From Phocaeicola_A sp963624095 (GTDB taxonomy: Bacteria; Bacteroidota; Bacteroidia; Bacteroidales; Bacteroidaceae): a DNA stretch of 25,418 nt. The stretch's first letter is position 1; each line of letters opens with the position of its first letter. Shown in pieces: positions 7,164-15,360 of the stretch. The DNA is taken from contig CAVFNZ010000023.1 of NCBI GenBank assembly GCA_963624095.1, positions 1 through 25,418 on the forward strand. The letters run 5' to 3'. The position numbers and the translations under genes were made by a program. The notes beneath the pieces are model-generated. The model was not told the origin of the DNA. It made no database searches and was given only the letters and a program-made list of their open reading frames with translations.

Positions 7164-9449
7164 ATGAGAAAGATTATCGTATCGGTTTTTCTGGCAATCG
7201 GTTTCACGATTGCCCCCGTGAAGGCAGACAAGGTGAAACACCCGTCTTTGCTCTATACCCCACAACGCATCGAACTGGCCAAACAGCGAATGGCCAACGA
7301 ACCCCTCATGGCCGAGAGTTGGAAACAACTGAAAGAGGAGGCTGACAAGAAGTTGCAAAGTACCAACCTGAAGGACGTAGACTATCTGTCACTGGCCTAC
7401 CTGATGACAGGCGACAAGACCTACTCGGACAAGGTGAAGGAGATACTGCTGAAGGTTACGAAGGACAAGACGTGGGGCAGCGAAGAGATGCTGGCCCGCA
7501 CACCCGTATGGCGAGGCGACCTGGGATTGGCCAACAAGGCGTATCTCTCAGCCATCGGTTTCGACGCCATCTACAACGACCTATCCTCCTCGGAGCGTAA
7601 ACAGATTGCCAACGACCTGCAGCGACTCGCCCTCGAACCCTGTTTGGGAGATTGGCTGAACGAGCCCACGCGTATCCATTCGCTCAACTCCATGGGACAC
7701 AACTGGTGGACTTCGTGCGTCTGCATGGGTGGCATCCTGGCCATGAGCTTACAGAACGAGTTGCCCGAGGCAGGCAAAATGGCGGATTTCGTCAATGAGT
7801 CACTCCCCGAATGGTTCGACTTCGAGGGGGATGTGCTGCAGCAAAAGTCCAAAACGTTTGACGATGCCGGTGGCATGTACGAGAGCCTCAACTACGCCAA
7901 CTTCGGCATTCAGGAGGCACTGCAGTTCCGCCTGGCATGGAGCAACATGAACCCGGGCCGCAAGTTGCCGGAGATACCGCAACTGCAGAAACTGACCAAT
8001 TACTTCCTACACGTCTGCTATCCCCGTACGGGAATGCTCTACAACCTCAACTTCGGAGACAGCCACAAGAACATTACAGCGGAAAGTACGCTGATGCTGC
8101 TCTACGCCATGGGCATTAAGGACAACAATACGCTGTGGTACATAAAGCAATTGGAGCAGGGACAACATCGGGATGGCTATTTCCTCAACCGCCCCATGGG
8201 ATTCCTCTTCACGCCACGCCTGGACAATGCCCCCGAGGAACCGACGTTGGCCAAGTCGCAACTATTTGCCGACTTCGGGTGGGCCACGATGCGCACCTCC
8301 TGGAAAAAGGACGCCACGATGTTGGCGGTGAAATCGGGACACACGTGGAATCACTCACACGCCGACGCCAACTCGTTTATTCTCTTCCACAAAGGGGTGG
8401 ACATCCTGAAGGATGCCGGCAACTGCTGGTATCCCAACCCCGCCTACCGCAACTACTTCTTCCAAAGCCAGGCACACAACGTGGTACTCTTCAATGGCGA
8501 AGGACAATCGCGCGAGCAACAGTACCACGGCTCCACACTGCGCGGACACCTCCACTACCTGATGGATGCCGACAACGTGAAGTATGTGTTGGCCAACGGC
8601 ACGGGTCCCTACTCCAACAACTTCAGCCGCAATTTCCGTCACTTCCTTTGGATAGACAATGTCATCTACGTCATCGATGACCTCAAGACCCACAAGAGCG
8701 GACTCTTTGAGTGGCTGTGGCATCCAGGCGGCGAAGCCAAGAAGAGCGGCATCGACCTCAACATCACCAACGGCAACTCGTCCGTCACCGTACGTCCGCT
8801 CTATCCCAAGATGCTGGCCAAGTCGGACTTCGTGCACGATTATCCCGAAGACCTCTATTGGGAAATCATAGAGGCTGACGACGAGACGCTGAAGGCCAAG
8901 GAGAGCTACTACTCGTTCCACCTGCCAGGCGAAACCAATCGAGTGAAAGGGCTCACCGCCATCATCCTCAAGGATAGCCCTGCGGACAAAGACCTGCCCT
9001 ATATGGAGAAGCGGGAGGGCAAGGATTGGATAGGCCTGCGCGTGCGCAACAAAGGACGCGTCACGGACATCTACATCAACCAATTGGCGGACGGACGACT
9101 GATGCACAACAACTCATGGATAGAGGCGGACGGATGGACTACCGATGCCTACCTCTTTGCCGTCACCTATGACGAAGGCACTTCCGCCGCTGAATCTACC
9201 GAGCGTTTCATCTGCTACGGCAGCGCACTCCGACGCGGCAACGACACGCACTTCTCGTCGCTCGCCAAACTATTCGTCATCCAGAAGCAAGAGGGCTATG
9301 CGCATAACCTCTGGATAGAGGGTCAGTCCAAGGCACACGCTTTCATCCGCACCGCCAAACGGCCAAGAATCGTGAAGGTCAACGGAGCTGCCACCGCCTT
9401 CAGTTACAAGAACTCACTGATGGAGCTGCGCGCCACGACTACAAAGTGA
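7164..9449 (+). CDS. Heparinase II/III-fold polysaccharide lyase, secreted
   Basis: A 761-aa protein with a signal peptide (cleavage near VKADK, about residue 22), an N-terminal helical toroid (about 25-340) and a C-terminal heparinase II/III beta domain (about 365-700). Candidate active-site elements are NSMGHNWW (175-182), GGMYESLNY (236-244) and the hallmark GHTWNHSHADANSF (392-405), followed by QAHNVV (436-441). Families with this fold (PL8, 12, 15, 17, 21 and 33 among others) cleave uronic-acid glycans by beta-elimination and leave an unsaturated uronate. The HSHADANSF type is closer to PL15/PL17/PL33-like proteins than to true heparinases, but a family cannot be fixed by eye. Its products would suit GH88, whose gene converges on it 170 bp away. 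Second gene of the GH127 unit. Confidence 0.8.
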   Translation: MRKIIVSVFLAIGFTIAPVKADKVKHPSLLYTPQRIELAKQRMANEPLMAESWKQLKEEADKKLQSTNLKDVDYLSLAYLMTGDKTYSDKVKEILLKVTKDKTWGSEEMLARTPVWRGDLGLANKAYLSAIGFDAIYNDLSSSERKQIANDLQRLALEPCLGDWLNEPTRIHSLNSMGHNWWTSCVCMGGILAMSLQNELPEAGKMADFVNESLPEWFDFEGDVLQQKSKTFDDAGGMYESLNYANFGIQEALQFRLAWSNMNPGRKLPEIPQLQKLTNYFLHVCYPRTGMLYNLNFGDSHKNITAESTLMLLYAMGIKDNNTLWYIKQLEQGQHRDGYFLNRPMGFLFTPRLDNAPEEPTLAKSQLFADFGWATMRTSWKKDATMLAVKSGHTWNHSHADANSFILFHKGVDILKDAGNCWYPNPAYRNYFFQSQAHNVVLFNGEGQSREQQYHGSTLRGHLHYLMDADNVKYVLANGTGPYSNNFSRNFRHFLWIDNVIYVIDDLKTHKSGLFEWLWHPGGEAKKSGIDLNITNGNSSVTVRPLYPKMLAKSDFVHDYPEDLYWEIIEADDETLKAKESYYSFHLPGETNRVKGLTAIILKDSPADKDLPYMEKREGKDWIGLRVRNKGRVTDIYINQLADGRLMHNNSWIEADGWTTDAYLFAVTYDEGTSAAESTERFICYGSALRRGNDTHFSSLAKLFVIQKQEGYAHNLWIEGQSKAHAFIRTAKRPRIVKVNGAATAFSYKNSLMELRATTTK

Positions 9450-9504
9450 CCTTCTTATCCCGAACGCACATAGCCGCACATGTAAACGCAGTACTAAAAC
9501 GAGG

Positions 9505-9554
9505 TACTACCTCAAGCGGCAACGAGGTATACCTCGTTGCCGCTTGAGGTAGTA
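9505..9554. repeat. 50-bp perfect palindrome between convergent genes
   Basis: Every base from 9505 to 9529 pairs with its partner from 9554 down to 9530, with no spacer; the centre contains GAGGTATACCTC. The same octamer ACGAGGTA or its complement also occurs at 9499-9506 and 9597-9604, and GAGrTAGTAyTCAT occurs twice (9546-9559 and 9568-9581). The element lies midway between the converging stop codons at 9449 and 9620. As RNA it would form a very stable hairpin on either strand, so a bidirectional terminator or antisense barrier is plausible, though no strong T-tract follows. Confidence 0.85.
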
Positions 9555-9619
9555 TTCATAGGCCAATGAGATAGTACTCATCCGCCATCGAGACCATACC
9601 TCGTTAAACTCCGCGGGAG

Positions 9620-10846
9620 TCACTCCGTCACCGAGAGACCTTGCGCCATCTTTTTGTAGCGTGTCAGGGCCTCGATGTAGTAATAATCGGCATAGTTAAT
9701 GGAGGCATCTATCTCCGACTTCGCAGGCCAATGACCTGTAGAGTGGAGAAGGAACGAAGGCTTTGCCTCACGACTCTGGTACCGATCGGACGAGAGTTCA
9801 ATGAGCGAGGCTGTCGCAAAGCGTTTATAGGTTTTCGCCTTTTCCGCGTTATCCTCCAGTTGAGAGAGTTCCAACAAAGCGGACGCTACCACGGCCGCAG
9901 CGGACGCATCCTTTGGAGCGTTAGGTATAGCCGGGTCGTCGAAGTCCCAGTAAGGGACACACTCCCCCTTCGGCAGACGACTCAGATAGAGGTCCGTCAC
10001 CTTTTCCGCAAAGCGGAGGAAGCGTTTGTCACGCGTCTCGCGGTAGACCATCGTGTAGCCATAGATAGCCCACGACTGGCCTCTTGCCCAAAGGGTGCTG
10101 TCGCCATAACCCTGATGGGTGACACCCTTGATGAAGTCGCCCGTAATGGTGTCGTAGACAGCCACATGATAGCAACCGCCGTCTTCACGGAAGTGGTGCT
10201 TCATGGTGGTCTCGGCATGCCGGGTGGCTATTTCCGCCAAGCGGTCGCCACCACCATGCTTGGAGGCCCAGTAGAGCATCTCCAGGTTAATCATGTTGTC
10301 CATGATGGTGTTGTGAGGCCAGTTGTTGGGTTCCACTTCACGAGGCCACGAGAGGATGGTGCCCACTTTGGGGTTGAAGAGCGTGGCGAGCATATCGGCG
10401 GCACGCAGGACGGCTTGCTTGTAAGCTTCGTTGCCCGTCAGCCGGTAGGCGTTGCCATAGCTGCAGAATATCTGAAAACCGATGTCGTGGTCATAAGCGG
10501 GTTGGTGCGTCAGGGTATCGAGCATCTCGGTGTAACGGGCCGCCACGGCCATATCCTCGGCACGACGCGTATGTTCATAGTTATACCACAGGATGCCCGG
10601 CCAAAAACCAATTGTCCACTCTTGTATGGTCACAGGGCGTAGATTCCAATGGCTTTCGTAAGTCATGATATTACGGGGAATGCCGTTCTGGCCGGATATC
10701 TCGGAAAGGGTACGCTGCACTTGACTCTCACAATAGTCCAGTTCCTTGTCAACATCCAATGAGGGTTCATTGGCGCAACGGTTCATGCCGATGATAGACA
10801 ACAGGCAGAGAACGCTGGTGCAGCAGATTGATTGCAAATTCTTCAT
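9620..10846 (-). CDS. GH88 unsaturated glucuronyl hydrolase, exported
   Basis: A 408-aa GH88 enzyme that removes 4,5-unsaturated uronic acid from the non-reducing end of lyase products by hydrating the double bond. Seen: the alpha6/alpha6-barrel motifs EWTIGFWPG (76-84), the two catalytic aspartates in YDHDIGF (D121) and IMDNMINLE (D183), and ARGQSWAIYGY later. The length is normal for the family. The N-terminus is hydrophobic and Cys-rich; the Cys in GMNRC is a weak lipobox, so periplasmic or lipid-anchored are both possible. Last gene of the PUL operon, 13 bp after the MFS gene. Its presence is the strongest evidence that the PUL targets a uronate glycan cut by lyases. A weak hairpin (9608-9620) overlaps the stop. 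Confidence 0.92.
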   Translation of the reverse strand: MKNLQSICCTSVLCLLSIIGMNRCANEPSLDVDKELDYCESQVQRTLSEISGQNGIPRNIMTYESHWNLRPVTIQEWTIGFWPGILWYNYEHTRRAEDMAVAARYTEMLDTLTHQPAYDHDIGFQIFCSYGNAYRLTGNEAYKQAVLRAADMLATLFNPKVGTILSWPREVEPNNWPHNTIMDNMINLEMLYWASKHGGGDRLAEIATRHAETTMKHHFREDGGCYHVAVYDTITGDFIKGVTHQGYGDSTLWARGQSWAIYGYTMVYRETRDKRFLRFAEKVTDLYLSRLPKGECVPYWDFDDPAIPNAPKDASAAAVVASALLELSQLEDNAEKAKTYKRFATASLIELSSDRYQSREAKPSFLLHSTGHWPAKSEIDASINYADYYYIEALTRYKKMAQGLSVTE

Positions 10847-10859
10847 ACAATTACGGATT

Positions 10860-12041
10860 TCAATGTTTCTGCGCAGAGCCTCCCAGGCCGAAAGCGCAGT
10901 AAGTCAAGTAGAGCACACACACCAGAATGACAAAGACACCACCGATGATGCCGACGGCATCCGTAGCCACACCGATAAGCGGGGTGACGGCACCGCCACC
11001 GGCCACGGCAGTAATCATCAAACCGGATATTTGATTGGCCTTCTCAGGGCGTGCCTTCACAGCCATGGAGTAGATAATGGGGAAGATGCACGAGGCCAAG
11101 AAGCCTACGGCACCGATGCAACAGAGGTCGAAGAGGGACTGTTCCACAAAGGCGAGGGCCAACAAGGCGACAATGGCCAAGACAATGTTTACCTTATAAT
11201 ATTTAATCTCGGCAATCTTCGTCATCCAGAAGGCACCGATGAAGGCACCGGCCGTACGGCAGATGAAGTACACCTGCGGGGCGATGGCTGCCTCTTGTTT
11301 GCTCCAGTCGAAACGCACCATCATAATCTTGTTGCTGATGAAGTTGGTAGCTACGTCCACACCCACTACGAAGAAGATGCCGAAGAAGAGCAACAGAATC
11401 TTCTTGTCCTTGAGCAACGAGAGTGTCTCCATGAAGACATTGCCGCCTTCCGTGTTCACCTGTTCCTCACGCCGGATGGGGGTCAGCAGCAGCCAAATGG
11501 TGGAAATCAGCGTAATGGCGCCCATGATAGGGAAACTGTAGTACCAAAGTCGCTCATTGCCACCGCCAAAGACGTTGACCGCAAAGAGAACGATGTAGGG
11601 GCCTGCGAATGAAGAGACCGCCTTCACCACTTGTCCGGCCGTGAGACTGCTGGTAAGCAGTTTGTCATCGGTGACAACATTGGCCAGCAAGGGATTGAGC
11701 GAAACCTGCAGCACGGCATTGCCGATGCCCAGAAAGGCGTAAGCCAACATGCAGGTGACGCTGTTGTAGGAGACCATCGGGATAATCATACCCAATATAG
11801 TGACTACCATGCTGAAGAGTACCGTGTTTTTACGTCCCCACTTGTTCATTACCACTCCCACGGGAATGCCCAGAAACAGGAACCATACGAAAACCATTGA
11901 GGGGACAAGTCCCGTCATGGCATTAGACCACCCGAAAGCCTCTTGCGCATAGCTGGATGAGATACCGACAATGTCGCAGAATCCCATCACGAAGAAGCCG
12001 AACAGTACGGGCAGAACTTTAAGGATTGAGTTGTTTTTCAT
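10860..12041 (-). CDS. MFS sugar permease (FHS/FucP-like)
   Basis: A 393-aa inner-membrane protein with about 12 hydrophobic segments and a central loop near residues 190-210. It resembles the fucose/glucose/galactose:H+ symporter (FHS) branch of the major facilitator superfamily, as in the VLPVLFGFFVMGFCDIVGI first helix and the NKWGRKN loop after the second helix. Such permeases bring PUL-released monosaccharides from periplasm to cytoplasm. It lies between hexokinase copy 2 (37 bp upstream) and GH88 (13 bp downstream), which suggests its cargo is the hexose phosphorylated by that kinase, although the unsaturated uronate released by GH88 is an alternative. Substrate not determinable from sequence alone. 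Confidence 0.88.
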   Translation of the reverse strand: MKNNSILKVLPVLFGFFVMGFCDIVGISSSYAQEAFGWSNAMTGLVPSMVFVWFLFLGIPVGVVMNKWGRKNTVLFSMVVTILGMIIPMVSYNSVTCMLAYAFLGIGNAVLQVSLNPLLANVVTDDKLLTSSLTAGQVVKAVSSFAGPYIVLFAVNVFGGGNERLWYYSFPIMGAITLISTIWLLLTPIRREEQVNTEGGNVFMETLSLLKDKKILLLFFGIFFVVGVDVATNFISNKIMMVRFDWSKQEAAIAPQVYFICRTAGAFIGAFWMTKIAEIKYYKVNIVLAIVALLALAFVEQSLFDLCCIGAVGFLASCIFPIIYSMAVKARPEKANQISGLMITAVAGGGAVTPLIGVATDAVGIIGGVFVILVCVLYLTYCAFGLGGSAQKH

Positions 12042-12077
12042 CTTGCTTATATATATTATTTTGTTTTTGTGTTTCTT

Positions 12078-13281
12078 GTCAGGACAAGGCGGCGATGGCG
12101 GACCCGATGAGGTTGGGGTCCTGCATCCGTTCCTTGTCGAGGATGGTCAGCTTCACGCCTTGGGGCAACAGGTCTTTCAGTTGCGCCTCCACCTGGCGGC
12201 GGTAGTCGTTGCACCAGAATACGGAACCGTCGGCAGAGAGGCAGATATCCTTCACGGACTCGTCCTGACGCACCAACACCTGCGTGATGCCGGCCAGGGA
12301 GGCCGCAGCCAGTTTCGCGGAACGACCGAATATCCAGTTGGCCGCAGCCACATACTCCGGCTTGTATTCCGACGGATGGTTCACGATATGGCTGAGGTCG
12401 CCGCCGTCGAAGCCGGGCTTAATCTTCTCCCGGGGGAATGTCATGCGGAAGACTTGGCCCAGATAGCCGCCGGAAACAGCTTTCTCAAAACGTTGGGAAC
12501 CCTTGTTGTTGGATACGGCATCCACCAGGTCGTCCACGGCCGTAAGGCAGGACGGGTTGAAATTGCCCGATTCCATGTTTACCGGAATCCGTTCGGTGGA
12601 CTTGTTGTTGAGTTTCGCTATCTTGTCAAGCGGCATCAGACAGGCCATGTTGGTGCCCGTTCCCAGTATCAGTCCAATGTAGGAGTCGTAGGGGTTGCCG
12701 TCCGGCTTCACTTCCGTCAGGCCGCTGAAGAGGCAGGCCACGGTATCGTTGATGACCTTGATGTCGGTGAAGGTGGTGCGGATGTTCTTGTTGTTGTTCA
12801 GGTAGTCCACCAAGGGTTTGCCAACCGCCTTGCCCACCATGTCGGGGATATCGAGTCCCTTGGTCCACCGGAGCAGCACGGCATCGCCGTTGAGCCGCGA
12901 GGCGGCGGGGTAACTGAAGCAGAAACCTATCTTGGAAACGCGGCTGTCGAGTGTCTTCAGTTCACCGATGTAGGTGGCGAAGGTGTCGAAGAGGCGTTCC
13001 TGGTCGAAGCCTTTGGTCTCCACCTTGGAGAGAGGGTGCTTCACCTGTTCCAGTACGGTGGCTTTGTCGCCTTTATATTCCACCACGGCGGCACGGAAGT
13101 TGGTACCGCCCCAGTCGAGAGCCAGCACACGCTCCTCGGCAATGTCCAGCTTGGGTGTCACATGAGTGGGAATGGCCAGAATCTCCTGATTGTCCGCACG
13201 AAGTCCCTCCTCGATGCGTTCCTGCAGTTCGTTGGCTACGGCTTTCAGTTCGTCCGTGGACAAGTCGAATATGTTTTCCAT
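12078..13281. repeat. 1.2-kb direct repeat, right copy (hexokinase CDS)
   Basis: Partner of 3611-4814, same orientation, 8467 bp away, apparently identical throughout. Between the copies lie the GH127-type, heparinase-like, GH88 and MFS genes. Confidence 0.9.
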
Positions 13282-13287
13282 CATCAT
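12079..13287 (-). CDS. Hexokinase (eukaryotic-type family), copy 2, within the PUL operon
   Basis: The protein is identical to copy 1 from its MENIF start to the stop, with the same DWGGTNFR, WTKG, INDT and GTGTN motifs. Only the start differs: three ATG codons in a row (13287, 13284, 13281) can add two methionines; the first is given here, and 13281 matches copy 1. It sits between GH97 (about 66 bp upstream) and the MFS permease (37 bp downstream) on the same strand, with no -7 box recognised before it, so it should be transcribed with the PUL. Phosphorylating a hexose freed by GH97 and imported by the MFS permease is the natural role (inference). The leader contains an 8-bp tandem repeat (13303-13318). 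Confidence 0.93.
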   Translation of the reverse strand: MMMENIFDLSTDELKAVANELQERIEEGLRADNQEILAIPTHVTPKLDIAEERVLALDWGGTNFRAAVVEYKGDKATVLEQVKHPLSKVETKGFDQERLFDTFATYIGELKTLDSRVSKIGFCFSYPAASRLNGDAVLLRWTKGLDIPDMVGKAVGKPLVDYLNNNKNIRTTFTDIKVINDTVACLFSGLTEVKPDGNPYDSYIGLILGTGTNMACLMPLDKIAKLNNKSTERIPVNMESGNFNPSCLTAVDDLVDAVSNNKGSQRFEKAVSGGYLGQVFRMTFPREKIKPGFDGGDLSHIVNHPSEYKPEYVAAANWIFGRSAKLAAASLAGITQVLVRQDESVKDICLSADGSVFWCNDYRRQVEAQLKDLLPQGVKLTILDKERMQDPNLIGSAIAALS

Positions 13288-13353
13288 TGTTTTGGTTGAG
13301 TTACAATCTTACAATCTTGTGTCTTCTTCAATCGTTGAACGATGGCTATGACT

Positions 13354-15342
13354 TTAGCCGAGCGTCTCTCCTTTGTACCGTTTATACCGTTTTTGGTCGT
13401 CCTTGGTGGCAGGTTCCAGTCGTATGGCACATCCTCCGCTGGCTTTCAGTTGGAAGCGGAGCACCGATTTGCTGTCCACAATCAACCGGGTCACCTTCAC
13501 ATGCGTACGGGTCTGTACGGCATCATCGTCGGTGTAGATGTGAGCGACATACTTCTCGTTTTTATTGAGGAAAGAGAGAGGAGTGGTCACGCTACGGGAT
13601 TGCTTATTACCCAATGTACCTATGAACCACTGATTGTCTGCACGGCGAGCTATCGTGACGAACTCCCCTATCTCTCCATCAATTACCTTCGTGTCATCCC
13701 AGACAGTCTTCACCTTGTCGAAGAATTCTATCTCGGACTCACCCTGATAGGCTGACGGCTGGTCGTACCAATAGAGGAACTGCAACGGGCTGTAGTAGAC
13801 CACCGCCATAGCCAGCTGGTGGGCATGGGTGGTCTTGATACGGTTGTTGTAGTAACAGATGGTGTAGTCGCCGGCGCCACAGAGGAAACGCGTAAACGGC
13901 AAGATGGTGTTGTGCGTAGCATCGGGCATCTCCTCGTTGCCGCGAATGCCCTCCTGCGTCAACAGGTTCGGATAGGTGCGGCTGAAACCCGTTGGACGGT
14001 ATTCGTCGTGAATATCAACCATCAGTTGCCATTCCGCGCACTTCTTCACGGCATCGTGAAGCCAGTTGGTCCAGAATTGGTTGCCCACCTGCACAAAGCC
14101 GAATTTCAATCCCTTGATGCCCCATTTCTTGTAGACGGGAAGTATAGAGTCGAGTTGGTTGTAGAGCGCCCGTTGGTTTACATAAACCCACACGCCAATG
14201 CCTTTGGAAGCAGCGTACGCTGTCAAGGCCGGCATATCAAAGTCTTTTGAGGCATCGGGTTTCGAGGCATCGGTTGTCACCTTCATCTCCGGACCGTACC
14301 AACGCGCATCCAGATGGATGTACCGCAGGTCGTGTTCGGCGGCGAAATCAACGCATTTCAGTGCAGCGGCCTGTCTCAGGTCGGCCACACGGATCACCTT
14401 GCCAGGTTTTATCCACGAAGTATCTTTTATCTGACAGGGAGGATTCAGATTCAGTATCAAATCGTTGTTGGCTATCAAATCAATGGCTCTCTCCCCTACC
14501 ATGATGGTGCGCCACGGGGTGGCATAGGGACTGATGACATCCACTGAGCTGTAGACCGATGTTTGCAGCACATTCTCCTTGACCAAGCGGAACTTGGTAC
14601 GGGCATAGTCGGTCATCTGCGCTTCGCCCAAGGCCACGGTCAAGCCATTGGCAAGACGCATCGTCAAGGGGCGTTCGCTCTCCGCTTCCCAATCCTTCAG
14701 GGGCAAGCAGTGATAGGGACCTTGCGCCCATTTCTCGTAGTAGGCCATGGTGCCCTTCGGCATCACGAATTGTGTCCTCTCGCCCACGGTATGGAGGAAA
14801 AGTCCGTTGTCCGTCTCGGGGAAGAAGTAGCGGAAAGCCACCCCCTCGTTATAGACCCGTACGATAAAGTGCATCCGGTAGCAGAGGCGTTTGTCGAACT
14901 CTTCGGCATCCAACCCGCCTTCCGTACCTTTCTTGAATTGCAGCTCTATCTGATTGTAGTGGTCGCGCACCCGGTTACGTTCTCCATAGGGAGGTGTCCA
15001 CACGGTGTCTTGCTGACTGACTACCGTCTCCATCAGGTTAAGGTTTTCGCTCCAGTCGTCTATATCCTCGTTGGGGATGCCCAAGGCGGACTCAAAGAGT
15101 TGGTTTTCCAACATCATGCCCAGTTCGGACTCTCTCACCACTTCCTTACCGTCATAGTTGAGGGTATAGTAGAGACGTTTACCCCCTTTGGGCATCTGTT
15201 TTTGATAGGTTTCGAACTGATACTTGCCATCGGGCGAAGTCACCTGCTGACGAGTGGCTTCGAGAATGGTCTGCGCCTGAGCGGCGGAGAGACCGAACAA
15301 TGAGGCCAATAGCAGAGTTTGTATGTTTTTCGTGATATCCAT
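13354..15342 (-). CDS. GH97 family alpha-glycosidase, exported
   Basis: A 662-aa GH97 protein with a signal peptide (cleavage near AQAQT, residues 22-25), an N-terminal beta-sandwich (to about 280), a (beta/alpha)8 barrel (about 290-560) and a C-terminal beta domain. GH97 includes inverting alpha-glucosidases (SusB) and retaining alpha-galactosidases. The retaining Asp nucleophile is replaced by Gly415 (LKFGFVQVG), as in inverting members. The position of the SusB base Glu439 holds Asp446 in IHDEYRPTG, with Glu447 next to it. The second base Glu (QEGIRGNE, E464) is kept. It therefore belongs to a non-canonical HDEYRPTG subgroup whose activity I cannot state. Alpha-glucoside or alpha-galactoside cleavage in the periplasm is likely. 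It lies 18 bp after the alpha/beta-hydrolase gene. Confidence 0.88.
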   Translation of the reverse strand: MDITKNIQTLLLASLFGLSAAQAQTILEATRQQVTSPDGKYQFETYQKQMPKGGKRLYYTLNYDGKEVVRESELGMMLENQLFESALGIPNEDIDDWSENLNLMETVVSQQDTVWTPPYGERNRVRDHYNQIELQFKKGTEGGLDAEEFDKRLCYRMHFIVRVYNEGVAFRYFFPETDNGLFLHTVGERTQFVMPKGTMAYYEKWAQGPYHCLPLKDWEAESERPLTMRLANGLTVALGEAQMTDYARTKFRLVKENVLQTSVYSSVDVISPYATPWRTIMVGERAIDLIANNDLILNLNPPCQIKDTSWIKPGKVIRVADLRQAAALKCVDFAAEHDLRYIHLDARWYGPEMKVTTDASKPDASKDFDMPALTAYAASKGIGVWVYVNQRALYNQLDSILPVYKKWGIKGLKFGFVQVGNQFWTNWLHDAVKKCAEWQLMVDIHDEYRPTGFSRTYPNLLTQEGIRGNEEMPDATHNTILPFTRFLCGAGDYTICYYNNRIKTTHAHQLAMAVVYYSPLQFLYWYDQPSAYQGESEIEFFDKVKTVWDDTKVIDGEIGEFVTIARRADNQWFIGTLGNKQSRSVTTPLSFLNKNEKYVAHIYTDDDAVQTRTHVKVTRLIVDSKSVLRFQLKASGGCAIRLEPATKDDQKRYKRYKGETLG

Positions 15343-15360
15343 ACGTCAGTATATATATAT

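Noticed and set aside
3611..13281. Composite transposon bounded by the 1.2-kb repeats
   Set aside because: The repeats are hexokinase genes, not insertion sequences. No transposase, terminal inverted repeats or target duplications were seen.
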